NCBI RefSeq assembly: GCF_030065545.1
Contig: NZ_JASJNC010000010.1
Span: forward strand, 103,646-167,645
From: Marinicella marina
GTDB taxonomy: Bacteria; Pseudomonadota; Gammaproteobacteria; Xanthomonadales; Marinicellaceae
DNA length: 64,000 nt
Reading direction: 5' to 3'
Under the pieces are notes generated by a model that was not told the DNA's origin, did not search any database, and saw nothing but the letters and a program-made list of their open reading frames with translations. Shown piece after piece: positions 56,063-63,907 of the stretch. A program made the position numbers and the translations under genes. Every line of letters begins with the position of its first letter. The stretch's first letter is position 1.

Positions 56063-56755
56063 TCAATCTGCTGCCTGCAGTGAGAAGCCGATGCCGTGGT
56101 GTGTTTTGATCATGGCGTGTTCAAAGGGTTTGTCCACCACTGTACGCAACTGGTAAATGTGGCTGCGTATGGCATCTGATTCCGTGGGCTCGTCACCCCA
56201 CAGTTTTTGGCTGATTTCAGAGCGGGTCACTTCGCGGGGATAAGCCTCAGCCATTAATGCCAACAGCTTGAACCCCATGGCATGCAATTCAAGCAAAGTA
56301 CCACCGCGATGAGCGGTTTGTTGTTGTAAGTCCACTGACAAATCACCGATGGTGATCACGCTGCTTTTGTTGAAGCCGTTGCGCTTAGCCAGGGCCAGAC
56401 AACGCAGGTGCAGCTCTTTGAGTTCAAAAGGTTTGGTCAGGTAATCATCGGCGCCATTTTCAAATCCCTGAATCTTGTCATCCAGTGTGTCTCGGGCGGT
56501 TAACATGATGATCGGAATGTGTCTTTTGGATTTTTGGCGTATCACTGAACACACCATCAGGCCATCCAAACCCGGTAACATCACATCTAGAATAATCACA
56601 TCATAATAGTTTTCTAAAGCCAGGTTTAAACCTTGTGTGCCAGTGTAGGCGAAATCCGTGAGGTAACCCAGCTGTTCAAAATAGCGACTGATGTTATGGG
56701 CTATTTCTCTTTGGTCTTCAATCACTAATACGGATAAATTGTGTTCAGCTTGCAT
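56063..56755 (-). CDS. OmpR/PhoB-family response regulator
   Basis: This 230-residue regulator has an N-terminal receiver domain with the acidic pair VIEDQ, the phosphoacceptor Asp in VIILDVMLPGLDG, the Thr in IIMLTARD and the Lys in YLTKPFELKEL. The C-terminal winged-helix DNA-binding domain ends in HIYQLRTVVDKPF and TTHHGIG-like residues (KTHHGIGFSL). It is the first gene of the operon with the histidine kinase. Tandem TGTGAAAT repeats in the divergent intergenic region are a candidate binding site. Confidence 0.93.
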   Translation of the reverse strand: MQAEHNLSVLVIEDQREIAHNISRYFEQLGYLTDFAYTGTQGLNLALENYYDVIILDVMLPGLDGLMVCSVIRQKSKRHIPIIMLTARDTLDDKIQGFENGADDYLTKPFELKELHLRCLALAKRNGFNKSSVITIGDLSVDLQQQTAHRGGTLLELHAMGFKLLALMAEAYPREVTRSEISQKLWGDEPTESDAIRSHIYQLRTVVDKPFEHAMIKTHHGIGFSLQAAD

Positions 56756-56964
56756 CAGTTATGGTTGTCTCGGCTTATGATTATGGTCAACAGCACAGGA
56801 CTGTATTGGCTCAATTGACCTGATTATAACCTCATGCACACTGAGGCACAGCCAAGCAGAGCCAGATAATTACTTTCTGACGTAAGTACCTGGTATCAGG
56901 AAATTTTCAGTGTCAGCAGCCATCTTACATCCTGTGTTTCGTTCGCTCAGTTCACACCCGAAAA

Positions 56965-57004
56965 TGTGAAATGAATGTGAAATCCACTTAACAAGGGTTT
57001 CACA
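56965..57004. promoter_or_regulatory. Candidate response-regulator binding site (tandem TGTGAAAT)
   Basis: TGTGAAAT occurs at 56965-56972 and again at 56976-56983, an 11-base period typical of OmpR/PhoB-type tandem sites. An inverted half site, TTTCACA, lies at 56998-57004. The site is 44 bases upstream of the DJ-1/PfpI gene and divergent from the regulator gene. The rest of the 56756-57047 gap shows no gene. Confidence 0.45.
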
Positions 57005-57047
57005 GATGGCGTCATAAAGTCGTTATTTTCAATCCAGGAACAGACAA

Positions 57048-58205
57048 ATGACATGCACTTGTAGAAAGAATAAAAGTTTATCGATATGGCTTGCTGCCTT
57101 GTGGGTGGTGATAATTAGCCCCAGTTTTCAGGCCGCAGCCGAACCTGCTAAAGCTCAGTTGGATCCAAATAAGCCAAAAGTTCTGATGGTACTCAGTGGC
57201 TACGGTGAAAACCAAGGCGAAACCCAACCCGGTTTTGAGTTTGATGAACTGTCTAAAGCCTATTTGACCTTCCGCGATAACGGCGTCGCTGTGGACATCG
57301 CCAGTCCTCAGGGTGGGGCTGTTGAGGCCGATCAATACGACGCCAAAAAAGACTACAACCAAACCTTCATGGCAGATCAAAAAGCCATGAATCAGCTGGC
57401 TGATACCTTGGCATTGAAAGAGGTCAACAGCCAAGAATATGCAGCGGTGTTTGTAGTCGGCGGTAAAGGTGCCATGTTTGACCTGCCTTATGATACAAAT
57501 CTTCAACAAATCATCGCTTCGGTTTATCAGTCAGGTGGCAGCGTCGGCGCCGTGTGCCATGGACCAGCAGCCTTGGTCGATGTGCAGTTGGATGATGGCA
57601 GTTACTTGGTCGCCGGTAAAAAAGTCAATGGCTTCACCAATGAAGAAGAAAAAACCTTTGGCAAAAAGTGGGTTAAACACTTTGATTTTCTGCTGGAAGA
57701 TAAACTCAAAGAGCGAAAGGCACAGTTTCAAAGCAGTCCGATGATGCTGAGCCATGTGGCCATTGACCAACGATTGGTGACCGGACAAAACCCAGCCTCA
57801 ACAGTCGACACCGCTCAGGCCATGTTGGTTTCGATGGGCATCACACCAAATGGCGGTAACCAATACAGTGATGATTTGACCCTGAAACTGGTCGCTGAGA
57901 TTCTAAAGGGCAATGAACAAGCCATCAAAACATACCGCGATAACACCGACAGTTATCAGCCCATGATAATGGGGATGTACGGTTACATGTATTTCACAGC
58001 AGCAGCATCGGATGTCGAGTACCAACAGGCTCTAACCTTGATGCAATTGGCACAAAAAGACATGAACCACCCGAAACTTGACCTACAAATCGCCAAAGCA
58101 CACCTCAAACTACAACAAACAGCTGAGGCTAAAAGTTTGTTGACAGATCTGGTGGCCAACAACCCAGATTTAACCGAAGCCCAAACCTTGATGGAACAAC
58201 TATAA
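57048..58205 (+). CDS. Exported DJ-1/PfpI-family protein with helical C-terminal extension
   Basis: This 385-residue protein begins with a signal sequence ending near FQAAAE. A DJ-1/PfpI domain follows (about residues 45-270) of the Hsp31-like class I glutamine amidotransferase fold. The nucleophile Cys is in GAVCHGPAALV, and the Glu and glycine-rich parts are in PGFEFDELSKAY and VVGGKGAMFDL. The last ~85 residues look like TPR-type helices (LQIAKAHLKLQQTAEAKSLL), an unusual addition. An AGGA site precedes the start. The domain family includes chaperones, glyoxalases and proteases, so the reaction is not decided. The site upstream suggests control by the adjacent two-component system. Confidence 0.85.
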   Translation: MTCTCRKNKSLSIWLAALWVVIISPSFQAAAEPAKAQLDPNKPKVLMVLSGYGENQGETQPGFEFDELSKAYLTFRDNGVAVDIASPQGGAVEADQYDAKKDYNQTFMADQKAMNQLADTLALKEVNSQEYAAVFVVGGKGAMFDLPYDTNLQQIIASVYQSGGSVGAVCHGPAALVDVQLDDGSYLVAGKKVNGFTNEEEKTFGKKWVKHFDFLLEDKLKERKAQFQSSPMMLSHVAIDQRLVTGQNPASTVDTAQAMLVSMGITPNGGNQYSDDLTLKLVAEILKGNEQAIKTYRDNTDSYQPMIMGMYGYMYFTAAASDVEYQQALTLMQLAQKDMNHPKLDLQIAKAHLKLQQTAEAKSLLTDLVANNPDLTEAQTLMEQL

Positions 58206-58272
58206 TCACTCAGGGCTCAAGTAAATATGATGCTTAAACAATCACAGTCAAAAAAAAAGCAGAGGAAAGTGA

Positions 58273-59841
58273 ATGATGACGTTAAAAACACTTAAAAAAA
58301 CCGCTTTCTTGCTGCTGACTGTGGTTGTGGTGATGGTTTTACTGGCGGTGTATTTTTACCTCATGCCGCTGAAAACGCCTGCGGTAAAAGCCGTTGACAA
58401 TGACCTGTTCATTCTTAACATCCATGTGGTGGATGTTGAGAATGAACGCATCAGGATGAACCAAAACGTCGTCATTACGGCTGGCCTCATTGAACACATT
58501 GATGCTGCATTGCGGCCGCAAGACTTCCGTGCACATCAGTTAATTGATGGCAGCGAGAAATACTTGATGCCCGGCCTGTGGGACATGCACACCCACAGTT
58601 TGAAAATATCATCCTACATACACCATCCCCTGTTTATTCGCTATGGGGTGACATCCGTGCGCGACATGTCTGGCTGTTTAGATCAAGATGATTCATATTG
58701 GGCCTGTCCGGATGACCGAAGAAGGTGGTCACAGCAGGCTGCAGCCGGGCAGGGCGTGTCTCCCGCGTATCACCGCCAAAGCAGCTACCAAACCAACGGC
58801 GGTAACGAAGTGCCCGCCGGTTTTACTGAATACTTCCACTTAAAAACCAGCGATGACGCTGAGAAAATGGTGGATTTTTATGCCCAGCAAGGTGTCGATT
58901 TCATCAAAACCTACAGCGAATTAAGCACCGAACAATTCAGCTGGCTGGCTAAGGCTTCGGCTGAAAAAGGCATGCAACTGGCCGGACACAAACCACTCAA
59001 AGTAAGCTTAAAACAAGCGCTGGACAGCGACATGACCAGCCTAGAACATGGCCGCTTGTTTGCTTTTGAGTGTTATCAGGACATCGCAGCTTTCCGAAAC
59101 CTGGAAGACCCCATATCAGCCTATAACGCCGATAAAATCAGAGACATCATCAATCACCAAGACCCACAAAAATGTGCACAACTGATGCAAACCATGGCTA
59201 ACAGTCCAACCGCCTGGGTACCAACCCTGACCACCCTGAAAATGAGTGCCCAATCCAGCGGCATTGATCTTGAGAATCAGGCCCACCTTAAATACATCCC
59301 CACATTAGTAAAAACCCTGATCTGGCAACCGGATTTACACAGAGCCAGCAACGGTTTGGATAAACAAGGCAGATTTGTGCACCAGGATTACTATGAACTG
59401 ATCGAAACCCACATCAAACAAGCCCGCACCAACAACATCAAAATCCTGGTCGGCACCGACAACATCGATACCCTGGTCTACAGCGGCCTCAGCGTCCATC
59501 AAGAGCTACAGAATTTGGTCGATGCTGGCATGCCCACCGCCAAAGCACTGAAAGCCGCCACCTTGTGGCCCGCCCAATTCAGTGACGTCGATGCCATCAC
59601 CGGCAGCGCAGAGGCGGGTAAGCGAGCCGATTTAGTCATCTTGAATGACAACCCCCTAGAAAACATCAAAAACACCCAAACCATCGAAGCCGTGCTGTTC
59701 AATGGCCACCTCTATGACCACCAGGCCCTGATGGCCCTGGATCATTACACCACCGAAATGGCCAGCTCCATCCACCTCAACACCAAACTATTGGTACAGA
59801 TGCTGATGAGCCCATTGATGCGGGTGCAACTCGCAGATTAA
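58273..59841 (+). CDS. Membrane-anchored or exported amidohydrolase, metal site intact
   Basis: This 522-residue amidohydrolase has an N-terminal hydrophobic segment (about residues 10-32, TAFLLLTVVVVMVLLAVYF) that is probably an uncleaved anchor. The metal-binding set is visible: LWDMHTHS, Lys in FIKTYSEL, His in AGHKPL, His in SLEHGRL and Asp in LVGTDNID. The ending AGKRADLVILNDNPL is the usual C-terminal composite-domain sequence. It follows the DJ-1/PfpI gene by 67 bases on the same strand and may be cotranscribed. Unlike the exported pair at 25-30 kb, all ligands are present. The substrate is unknown; imidazolonepropionase-like and prolidase-like relatives exist. Confidence 0.85.
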   Translation: MMTLKTLKKTAFLLLTVVVVMVLLAVYFYLMPLKTPAVKAVDNDLFILNIHVVDVENERIRMNQNVVITAGLIEHIDAALRPQDFRAHQLIDGSEKYLMPGLWDMHTHSLKISSYIHHPLFIRYGVTSVRDMSGCLDQDDSYWACPDDRRRWSQQAAAGQGVSPAYHRQSSYQTNGGNEVPAGFTEYFHLKTSDDAEKMVDFYAQQGVDFIKTYSELSTEQFSWLAKASAEKGMQLAGHKPLKVSLKQALDSDMTSLEHGRLFAFECYQDIAAFRNLEDPISAYNADKIRDIINHQDPQKCAQLMQTMANSPTAWVPTLTTLKMSAQSSGIDLENQAHLKYIPTLVKTLIWQPDLHRASNGLDKQGRFVHQDYYELIETHIKQARTNNIKILVGTDNIDTLVYSGLSVHQELQNLVDAGMPTAKALKAATLWPAQFSDVDAITGSAEAGKRADLVILNDNPLENIKNTQTIEAVLFNGHLYDHQALMALDHYTTEMASSIHLNTKLLVQMLMSPLMRVQLAD

Positions 59842-59898
59842 CTGCTTTTAATTATCGACCTCACAGCTCTGCTGCAAAAATCAACGACTCTGACCCTG

Positions 59899-59997
59899 TT
59901 AATTATTTAATTGAATTAACCACAACAATACAGCCAAAACCCCAAGATTTACCCAATTCCATTCAGTTACAACTGTAGAAGTGACAATTTTCAGCAA
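59899..59997 (+). repeat. Dispersed ~95-bp repeat, copy B
   Basis: This is the second copy of the repeat at 54482-54576, in the same orientation. The last 20 bases are identical and the rest is diverged. It fills most of the gap before the 226-residue gene. Confidence 0.55.
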
Positions 59998-60090
59998 ATA
60001 AACCCTGCCTATTAAGATTTAACCACCATTCAGCAAAAATTCAGATATTTTGCACCATACTGTCATTTTCATTAATCCAAAGAATCAATT

Positions 60091-60771
60091 ATGAAGTTAT
60101 TACTGTGTGTTGTATTTCTGGGAATCATTAGTGGTGACCTCATGGCAAATGAAATGAGGTTCAATGACAATGGCAAGCTTATTCCGCCTGATCAAGCCTA
60201 TTTAGAGCAAGCGATGAAAGACGAAACCGATGGCTACCCCAACGATGCCATGCGCATGTTCATCAAAGCAGCTGAACTGGGAAACCCCTACGCCCAAGCG
60301 GCCATCGCTTATAAACACCTGAAGAAAGAAGAAATGGTGAAAGCACTTGCCTGGTTTCAACTGGTGGATTTGAATATGATTGATAATGGCGAGGGTATTG
60401 AAGACTTAATCACCTCACTTGAAAACAACCTAACAGCCGAAGAGAAAAAAAACGCAACCAACCTTCTGGCAGAACTGATCGAGAACTACGGTAAAGCAGC
60501 CGCTCTTGAGAATCGAGAAAAATGGCGAAATAACATCCGAGTCGGAGGTTCACGGATTAAGGGGCACATCCCAAGCACGGTAAAAATATACTCTGGAGGA
60601 CGCATCACCATTGGAAAAAGCGGACTGCCAGAGATTTTTGTCTCGCCTGACTACGTGCCAGGCGATTTCGTAAGAACACAATTACATCAATTCACCTACG
60701 AATATGAATTCAGATTCACCAACGGTCGCGTCAAACTCAACGACATAGAAGTCATCGAATCCGAAAACTAA
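60091..60771 (+). CDS. Exported Sel1-repeat-like protein
   Basis: This 226-residue protein has a signal peptide of about 20 residues. A short Sel1/TPR-like region follows (NDAMRMFIKAAELGNPYAQAAIAY, about residues 50-90), then a helical linker. The C-terminal ~70 residues are beta-rich (VKIYSGGRITIGKSGLPEIF and later YEYEFRFTNGRVKL). Sel1 repeats usually mediate protein-protein contacts. I do not recognise the C-terminal domain. It lies alone, with the dispersed repeat upstream and palindromic repeats downstream. Confidence 0.6.
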   Translation: MKLLLCVVFLGIISGDLMANEMRFNDNGKLIPPDQAYLEQAMKDETDGYPNDAMRMFIKAAELGNPYAQAAIAYKHLKKEEMVKALAWFQLVDLNMIDNGEGIEDLITSLENNLTAEEKKNATNLLAELIENYGKAAALENREKWRNNIRVGGSRIKGHIPSTVKIYSGGRITIGKSGLPEIFVSPDYVPGDFVRTQLHQFTYEYEFRFTNGRVKLNDIEVIESEN

Positions 60772-60834
60772 AAGCAGCACAAAAGCGAGCAGCAAGCAGG
60801 ATGCGCTCAACCCACCTCAGAGCCACCTCAGGTC

Positions 60835-60856
60835 ATCCCGGACCCCGATCCGGGAT
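60835..60856. repeat. Palindrome of the CCCGGA...TCCGGG type
   Basis: ATCCCGG (60835-60841) pairs with CCGGGAT (60850-60856). Elements of this kind are common as small intergenic repeats in proteobacteria. It is locally GC-rich compared with its surroundings. The 60772-61272 gap otherwise holds only palindromic repeats and AT-rich DNA. Confidence 0.55.
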
Positions 60857-60910
60857 TGGGGCCGAACAAAACGGCAGGAAATGTAAATCAATTCTGCACA
60901 ACCTCACTTG

Positions 60911-60931
60911 GTAGGGTGGACTCTGCCCACC
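60911..60931. repeat. GTAGGRTGGGC palindromic repeat, copy 1
   Basis: This 21-base element has TGG and CCA arms around CTCTGC and belongs to a family of six in the last 3.2 kb. It pairs with copy 2, whose start is 36 bases downstream. Confidence 0.8.
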
Positions 60932-60946
60932 ATAGAACCTAGCCAG

Positions 60947-60967
60947 GTAGGATGGGCTCTGCCCATC
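60947..60967. repeat. GTAGGRTGGGC palindromic repeat, copy 2
   Basis: GATGGGC and GCCCATC are complementary arms. The preceding AGCCAG is also found before copy 4, so the two-element unit has been duplicated. Confidence 0.85.
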
Positions 60968-61049
60968 AAGAGATTCTTATCAAGCTGAAATAGCTTAACC
61001 CTTAAGAATTGCCGCTAAAGGCCGACATCCATTTTGCATAACAAACACA

Positions 61050-61070
61050 GTAGGATGGGCTTTGCCCACC
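61050..61070. repeat. GTAGGRTGGGC palindromic repeat, copy 3
   Basis: It is the first member of a second pair and has TTT in place of CTC in the loop. Confidence 0.8.
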
Positions 61071-61085
61071 ATTGACTCAAGCCAG

Positions 61086-61106
61086 GTAGTATGGGCTCTG
61101 CCCATC
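61086..61106. repeat. GTAGGRTGGGC palindromic repeat, copy 4
   Basis: It is the second member of the second pair, at the same 36-base spacing from copy 3 as copy 2 has from copy 1. It carries GTAGTATGGGC at its start. Confidence 0.8.
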
Positions 61107-61272
61107 ACAAGCTCTACCCAGCCGAACCCAAACTTCTTTTCTAGAAAGATTATATAGCGTGCTACACAAAAAAATAAAATGGCTCATATGGAAGAATATG
61201 CAATAAAACGTGGTAATAAATAGTATATTACAGTATAAATAATATGTGTTGTATTTTACATCGGGGGAAAAT

Positions 61273-62094
61273 ATGAAGTTTATTTTACACATAGTGATTA
61301 TATTAATATTGGTGTCATGTACTAAAAACCAAAGAAATCCTTACAGTCCAGAAGATTTATATACCGAGACGATAATTCTTAGTCAAAGTGATTTTGATGC
61401 TTATATTAAAGAGTTTTTAGATTATAAAGAAACCATTGGAAGCCAGAAAAGTGGAAGTCAGACCAGTGGAGGAAAAGCCAGTGAAGAAGTAACCAAAAAT
61501 AGCCAAAATGATGATATAAAAAACCAACGTAATTCATTTATTAGTCGTGTGATGTCAACTTCAGATATTTACTGTAATGAACACCATGAAAATATCATTC
61601 AGAACTATAACTTGATGAATCTTGGATTTGGTGTTTTTGCTGACCTGACTGCCATTTTATCAACAATAACAGATAAAGCTGCAGCTAAGACTAATTTTGC
61701 TGCTGCATCTGCATTTGCTTCCGGCACACAAGCTCAAATAAATAATAAAATATATTTGCAAACACTCGCGCACAGCATAGTTGAAGCTTCAAATAAAGCC
61801 AGAAGTGCAATCAAGGCTAAAATTAAGCTAAAAATGGATGAATATTATGATAAGTATTCAAGTTGGGAAGCTATCATTGATTTAAATGAATATCATAATA
61901 GTTGTAGTTTTTATTTTGGGATTATGGAGATACAAAAAGCAATAATTGAAAAACCTGAGAGTTTTGCAGAAACCAAAGAGAGATTAAAAAATCTTCAAAC
62001 TTTATATGAAGAAATAGAAAAAAGTATATTAAGTACAGAATCTAAAGAAATGCTAAAAAGTAAGGCGAAAACAGTTTTTGAAAACAGGAAATAA
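61273..62094 (+). CDS. Hypothetical lipoprotein
   Basis: This 273-residue protein starts at ATG 61273 behind a GGGGA site. The signal peptide ends in a lipobox (LVSC), so it should be acylated and membrane-anchored. The mature part begins with a Ser/Gly/Lys-rich linker (residues 60-90) and then a mostly helical region with Ala-rich stretches and coiled-coil potential. I do not recognise a family. Its coding DNA is visibly richer in A and T than the core genes, and it is flanked by palindromic repeats, both signs of accessory or transferred DNA. Confidence 0.65.
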   Translation: MKFILHIVIILILVSCTKNQRNPYSPEDLYTETIILSQSDFDAYIKEFLDYKETIGSQKSGSQTSGGKASEEVTKNSQNDDIKNQRNSFISRVMSTSDIYCNEHHENIIQNYNLMNLGFGVFADLTAILSTITDKAAAKTNFAAASAFASGTQAQINNKIYLQTLAHSIVEASNKARSAIKAKIKLKMDEYYDKYSSWEAIIDLNEYHNSCSFYFGIMEIQKAIIEKPESFAETKERLKNLQTLYEEIEKSILSTESKEMLKSKAKTVFENRK

Positions 62095-62210
62095 ATAATT
62101 TTTCATTATGAATAAGTGGGGGTTATATACCTTTTATATGATTAGGAAAGGTTCTCAAGGATAACACTTAAACCTTAAATTTCTATAAACAAATTAATTG
62201 TATTAGCATG

Positions 62211-62231
62211 GTAGGATGGGCTCTGCCCATC
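62211..62231. repeat. GTAGGRTGGGC palindromic repeat, copy 5
   Basis: It is identical to copy 2 over the 21 bases. It lies between the lipoprotein gene and the 217-residue gene; the rest of this gap shows no gene. Confidence 0.85.
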
Positions 62232-62357
62232 ACATACCTATGACTCCCATCAAAATAAACACCTCTGACCTCCACTGAATAAAAGAAAGGATACAGTGCC
62301 TTATAATATTGAGTAACTTAGAATGAAGGCGATTGAATAATGCCTGGAGGCTTTATA

Positions 62358-63011
62358 GTGAAATTATTAATACTTTTGTTGTTGTTATTAAACGTTATAG
62401 ATTGTTTGGGTGCAGGGTCGGTGTGGCGCTGTAGTGAGGTTTTCACAGATAATAAAATAAACAAACTACTGAACAAAGAAATTATACCAGTTGAGTTGGA
62501 TCATCAGTTTGATTTGTCTGCAACAAATATGCAGTTAAAAACTTTTTTCAATAATGAGAATAATATTTCATTGCATGTTTTGCGGTGGAATAATTTTGAT
62601 AGTCCGTTAATTAGGGTCTATGCACTTCGAGAAAACAATGAATTGAAGTTCATTAACTCAAAAAGTGAAATTCATGCTCAGCAAAACGACCGAGTAGAGG
62701 ACATGGATTGTTCTACCGAGACAATTTACGATAAAAATACCTTCAAAAACCAGTTCATAGCATACGACCTAAAATCAAGTTATGACTTTTCACCGACTGA
62801 AACTTATTGCATAGAGTCAAAGGAACTGTTTTTATTTGATTTAATCAATCATAAAACCATAAAGACCACTTCGCCAGATTATTTAGTTTATTACAGTGAC
62901 CAATGGAACGTAAAAGAAGTGAAAGACGATCTATGTGCCGAGTACAAAAATGGATTGATTGAACACAAAGAAATATTAAATCTCATCAACAATAAAAATA
63001 AGTCAGACTGA
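62358..63011 (+). CDS. Hypothetical exported protein, 217 residues
   Basis: I chose GTG at 62358, because GGAGG lies seven bases upstream and the signal peptide then starts at once (VKLLILLLLLLNV). The ATG at 62340 adds six residues and has no ribosome binding site. The mature protein has several cysteines (WRCSEVF, MDCSTET, TYCIES, DLCAEY), which suits disulfide bonds. I do not recognise a family. Codon usage is AT-rich like its neighbours, in contrast with the core genes of the window. Confidence 0.6.
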   Translation: MKLLILLLLLLNVIDCLGAGSVWRCSEVFTDNKINKLLNKEIIPVELDHQFDLSATNMQLKTFFNNENNISLHVLRWNNFDSPLIRVYALRENNELKFINSKSEIHAQQNDRVEDMDCSTETIYDKNTFKNQFIAYDLKSSYDFSPTETYCIESKELFLFDLINHKTIKTTSPDYLVYYSDQWNVKEVKDDLCAEYKNGLIEHKEILNLINNKNKSD

Positions 63012-63121
63012 TCGCATAGAAATCATAATGATGAAGTTCCCTCAATCGTCTATCACAATAAAATGGAGTTTTCATCTAGCCACATTGTTCAATATCAAAC
63101 TCTACGACACATTGACCCAAA

Positions 63122-63454
63122 ATGAATAAAGCGAAACCAACACTGATAATAACGGCAATCTTGGCATCTTTTCCAGCTTTGGCCAGTGACCCTACTGGAC
63201 TAATTATTTTTCTATTTTGTTGGCCTCTGATTATTGCATCTGTAATTGCTCTCATTCTGTCTATTTACAACAACAATGCAGGCAAGAGCTTGTCATTAAT
63301 TCTGATCGCAGCTCATGTTCTATTAAATATCTTTTTTCAATTCAACATCTACTCATCAGGTGAGATAGGTGTTTATTTTTCCTCATCTGTGGTTTTGATT
63401 ATTATCAGCTTAATAATCTCTTTAAACAAAAGTACTGAAGAACAAGAAAAATAA
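63122..63454 (+). CDS. Hypothetical small membrane protein
   Basis: This 110-residue protein has an N-terminal signal-like segment and two or three hydrophobic helices (LIIFLFCWPLIIASVIALIL, LSLILIAAHVLLNIFF, VVLIIISLIISL). It ends in a charged tail. I do not recognise a family. The coding DNA is AT-rich, and the gene lies just before the last palindromic repeat and an insertion sequence. No ribosome binding site of good quality is visible upstream. Confidence 0.5.
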   Translation: MNKAKPTLIITAILASFPALASDPTGLIIFLFCWPLIIASVIALILSIYNNNAGKSLSLILIAAHVLLNIFFQFNIYSSGEIGVYFSSSVVLIIISLIISLNKSTEEQEK

Positions 63455-63477
63455 AAAATTGATTTTGATCTACCCAA

Positions 63478-63498
63478 GTAGGATGGGCGCTGCCCATC
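63478..63498. repeat. GTAGGRTGGGC palindromic repeat, copy 6
   Basis: GATGGGC-GC-TGCCCATC differs from copy 2 only in the loop. It lies about 35 bases before the likely left end of the insertion sequence. Confidence 0.85.
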
Positions 63499-63595
63499 AC
63501 AGAGAAATACCTCCACTAAAAAACAACGGCTCTGAACCTGCCATAGTTTGACGGATACATTTATTAGTAGACAATAGTCTACCAGGAGTATCCAA

Positions 63596-63907
63596 ATGAC
63601 AAGAAAAAGAAAACCATATAAAACCTTCACCAAGGAGTTCAAACTTGAAGCCATTCGGATGATGGATGAATCAGAACGTCCATCATCGGAAATAGCCACA
63701 CAGCTAGGAATCAGACGTAATCAGCTATACAAGTGGAAAGAACAGTTGATGGCTAAAGGTGACAAAGCCTTCTCAGGCAAAAAAGGAAGGCCACTTAAAG
63801 AAAACCAGAGTGAAGCTTCCAAGTTACGTGAAGAAAATAAACGCCTTCGTGAGGAAGTTAAAATCTTAAAAAAGGCCGCCGTGTACTTTGCCAAAGAGCT
63901 CAAGTGA
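63596..63907 (+). CDS. IS3-family transposase OrfA
   Basis: This 103-residue DNA-binding subunit has a helix-turn-helix (FTKEFKLEAIRMMDESERPS, then SEIATQLGIRRNQLYKWKEQ). It is followed by a leucine-zipper-type coiled coil (LREENKRLREEVKILKKAA). These are the standard features of IS3 OrfA. An A-AAA-AAG heptamer in frame near its end allows a -1 frameshift into orfB, and OrfA also ends in a GTGA overlap with a possible orfB start. It is probably functional as far as seen. Confidence 0.93.
   Translation: MTRKRKPYKTFTKEFKLEAIRMMDESERPSSEIATQLGIRRNQLYKWKEQLMAKGDKAFSGKKGRPLKENQSEASKLREENKRLREEVKILKKAAVYFAKELK
63868..63874 (+). promoter_or_regulatory. Programmed -1 frameshift site
   Basis: A-AAA-AAG is positioned exactly in the orfA frame (TTA-AAA-AAG). 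The -1 frame stays open from here through the edge of the window, so an OrfAB fusion can be made. This is the classical IS3-family slippery heptamer. Confidence 0.8.

Noticed and set aside
60911..61106. A CRISPR array made of the short repeats
   Set aside because: Only four copies occur here, they are palindromic, spacers are 15 and about 82 bases and not uniform, and no cas genes are nearby.
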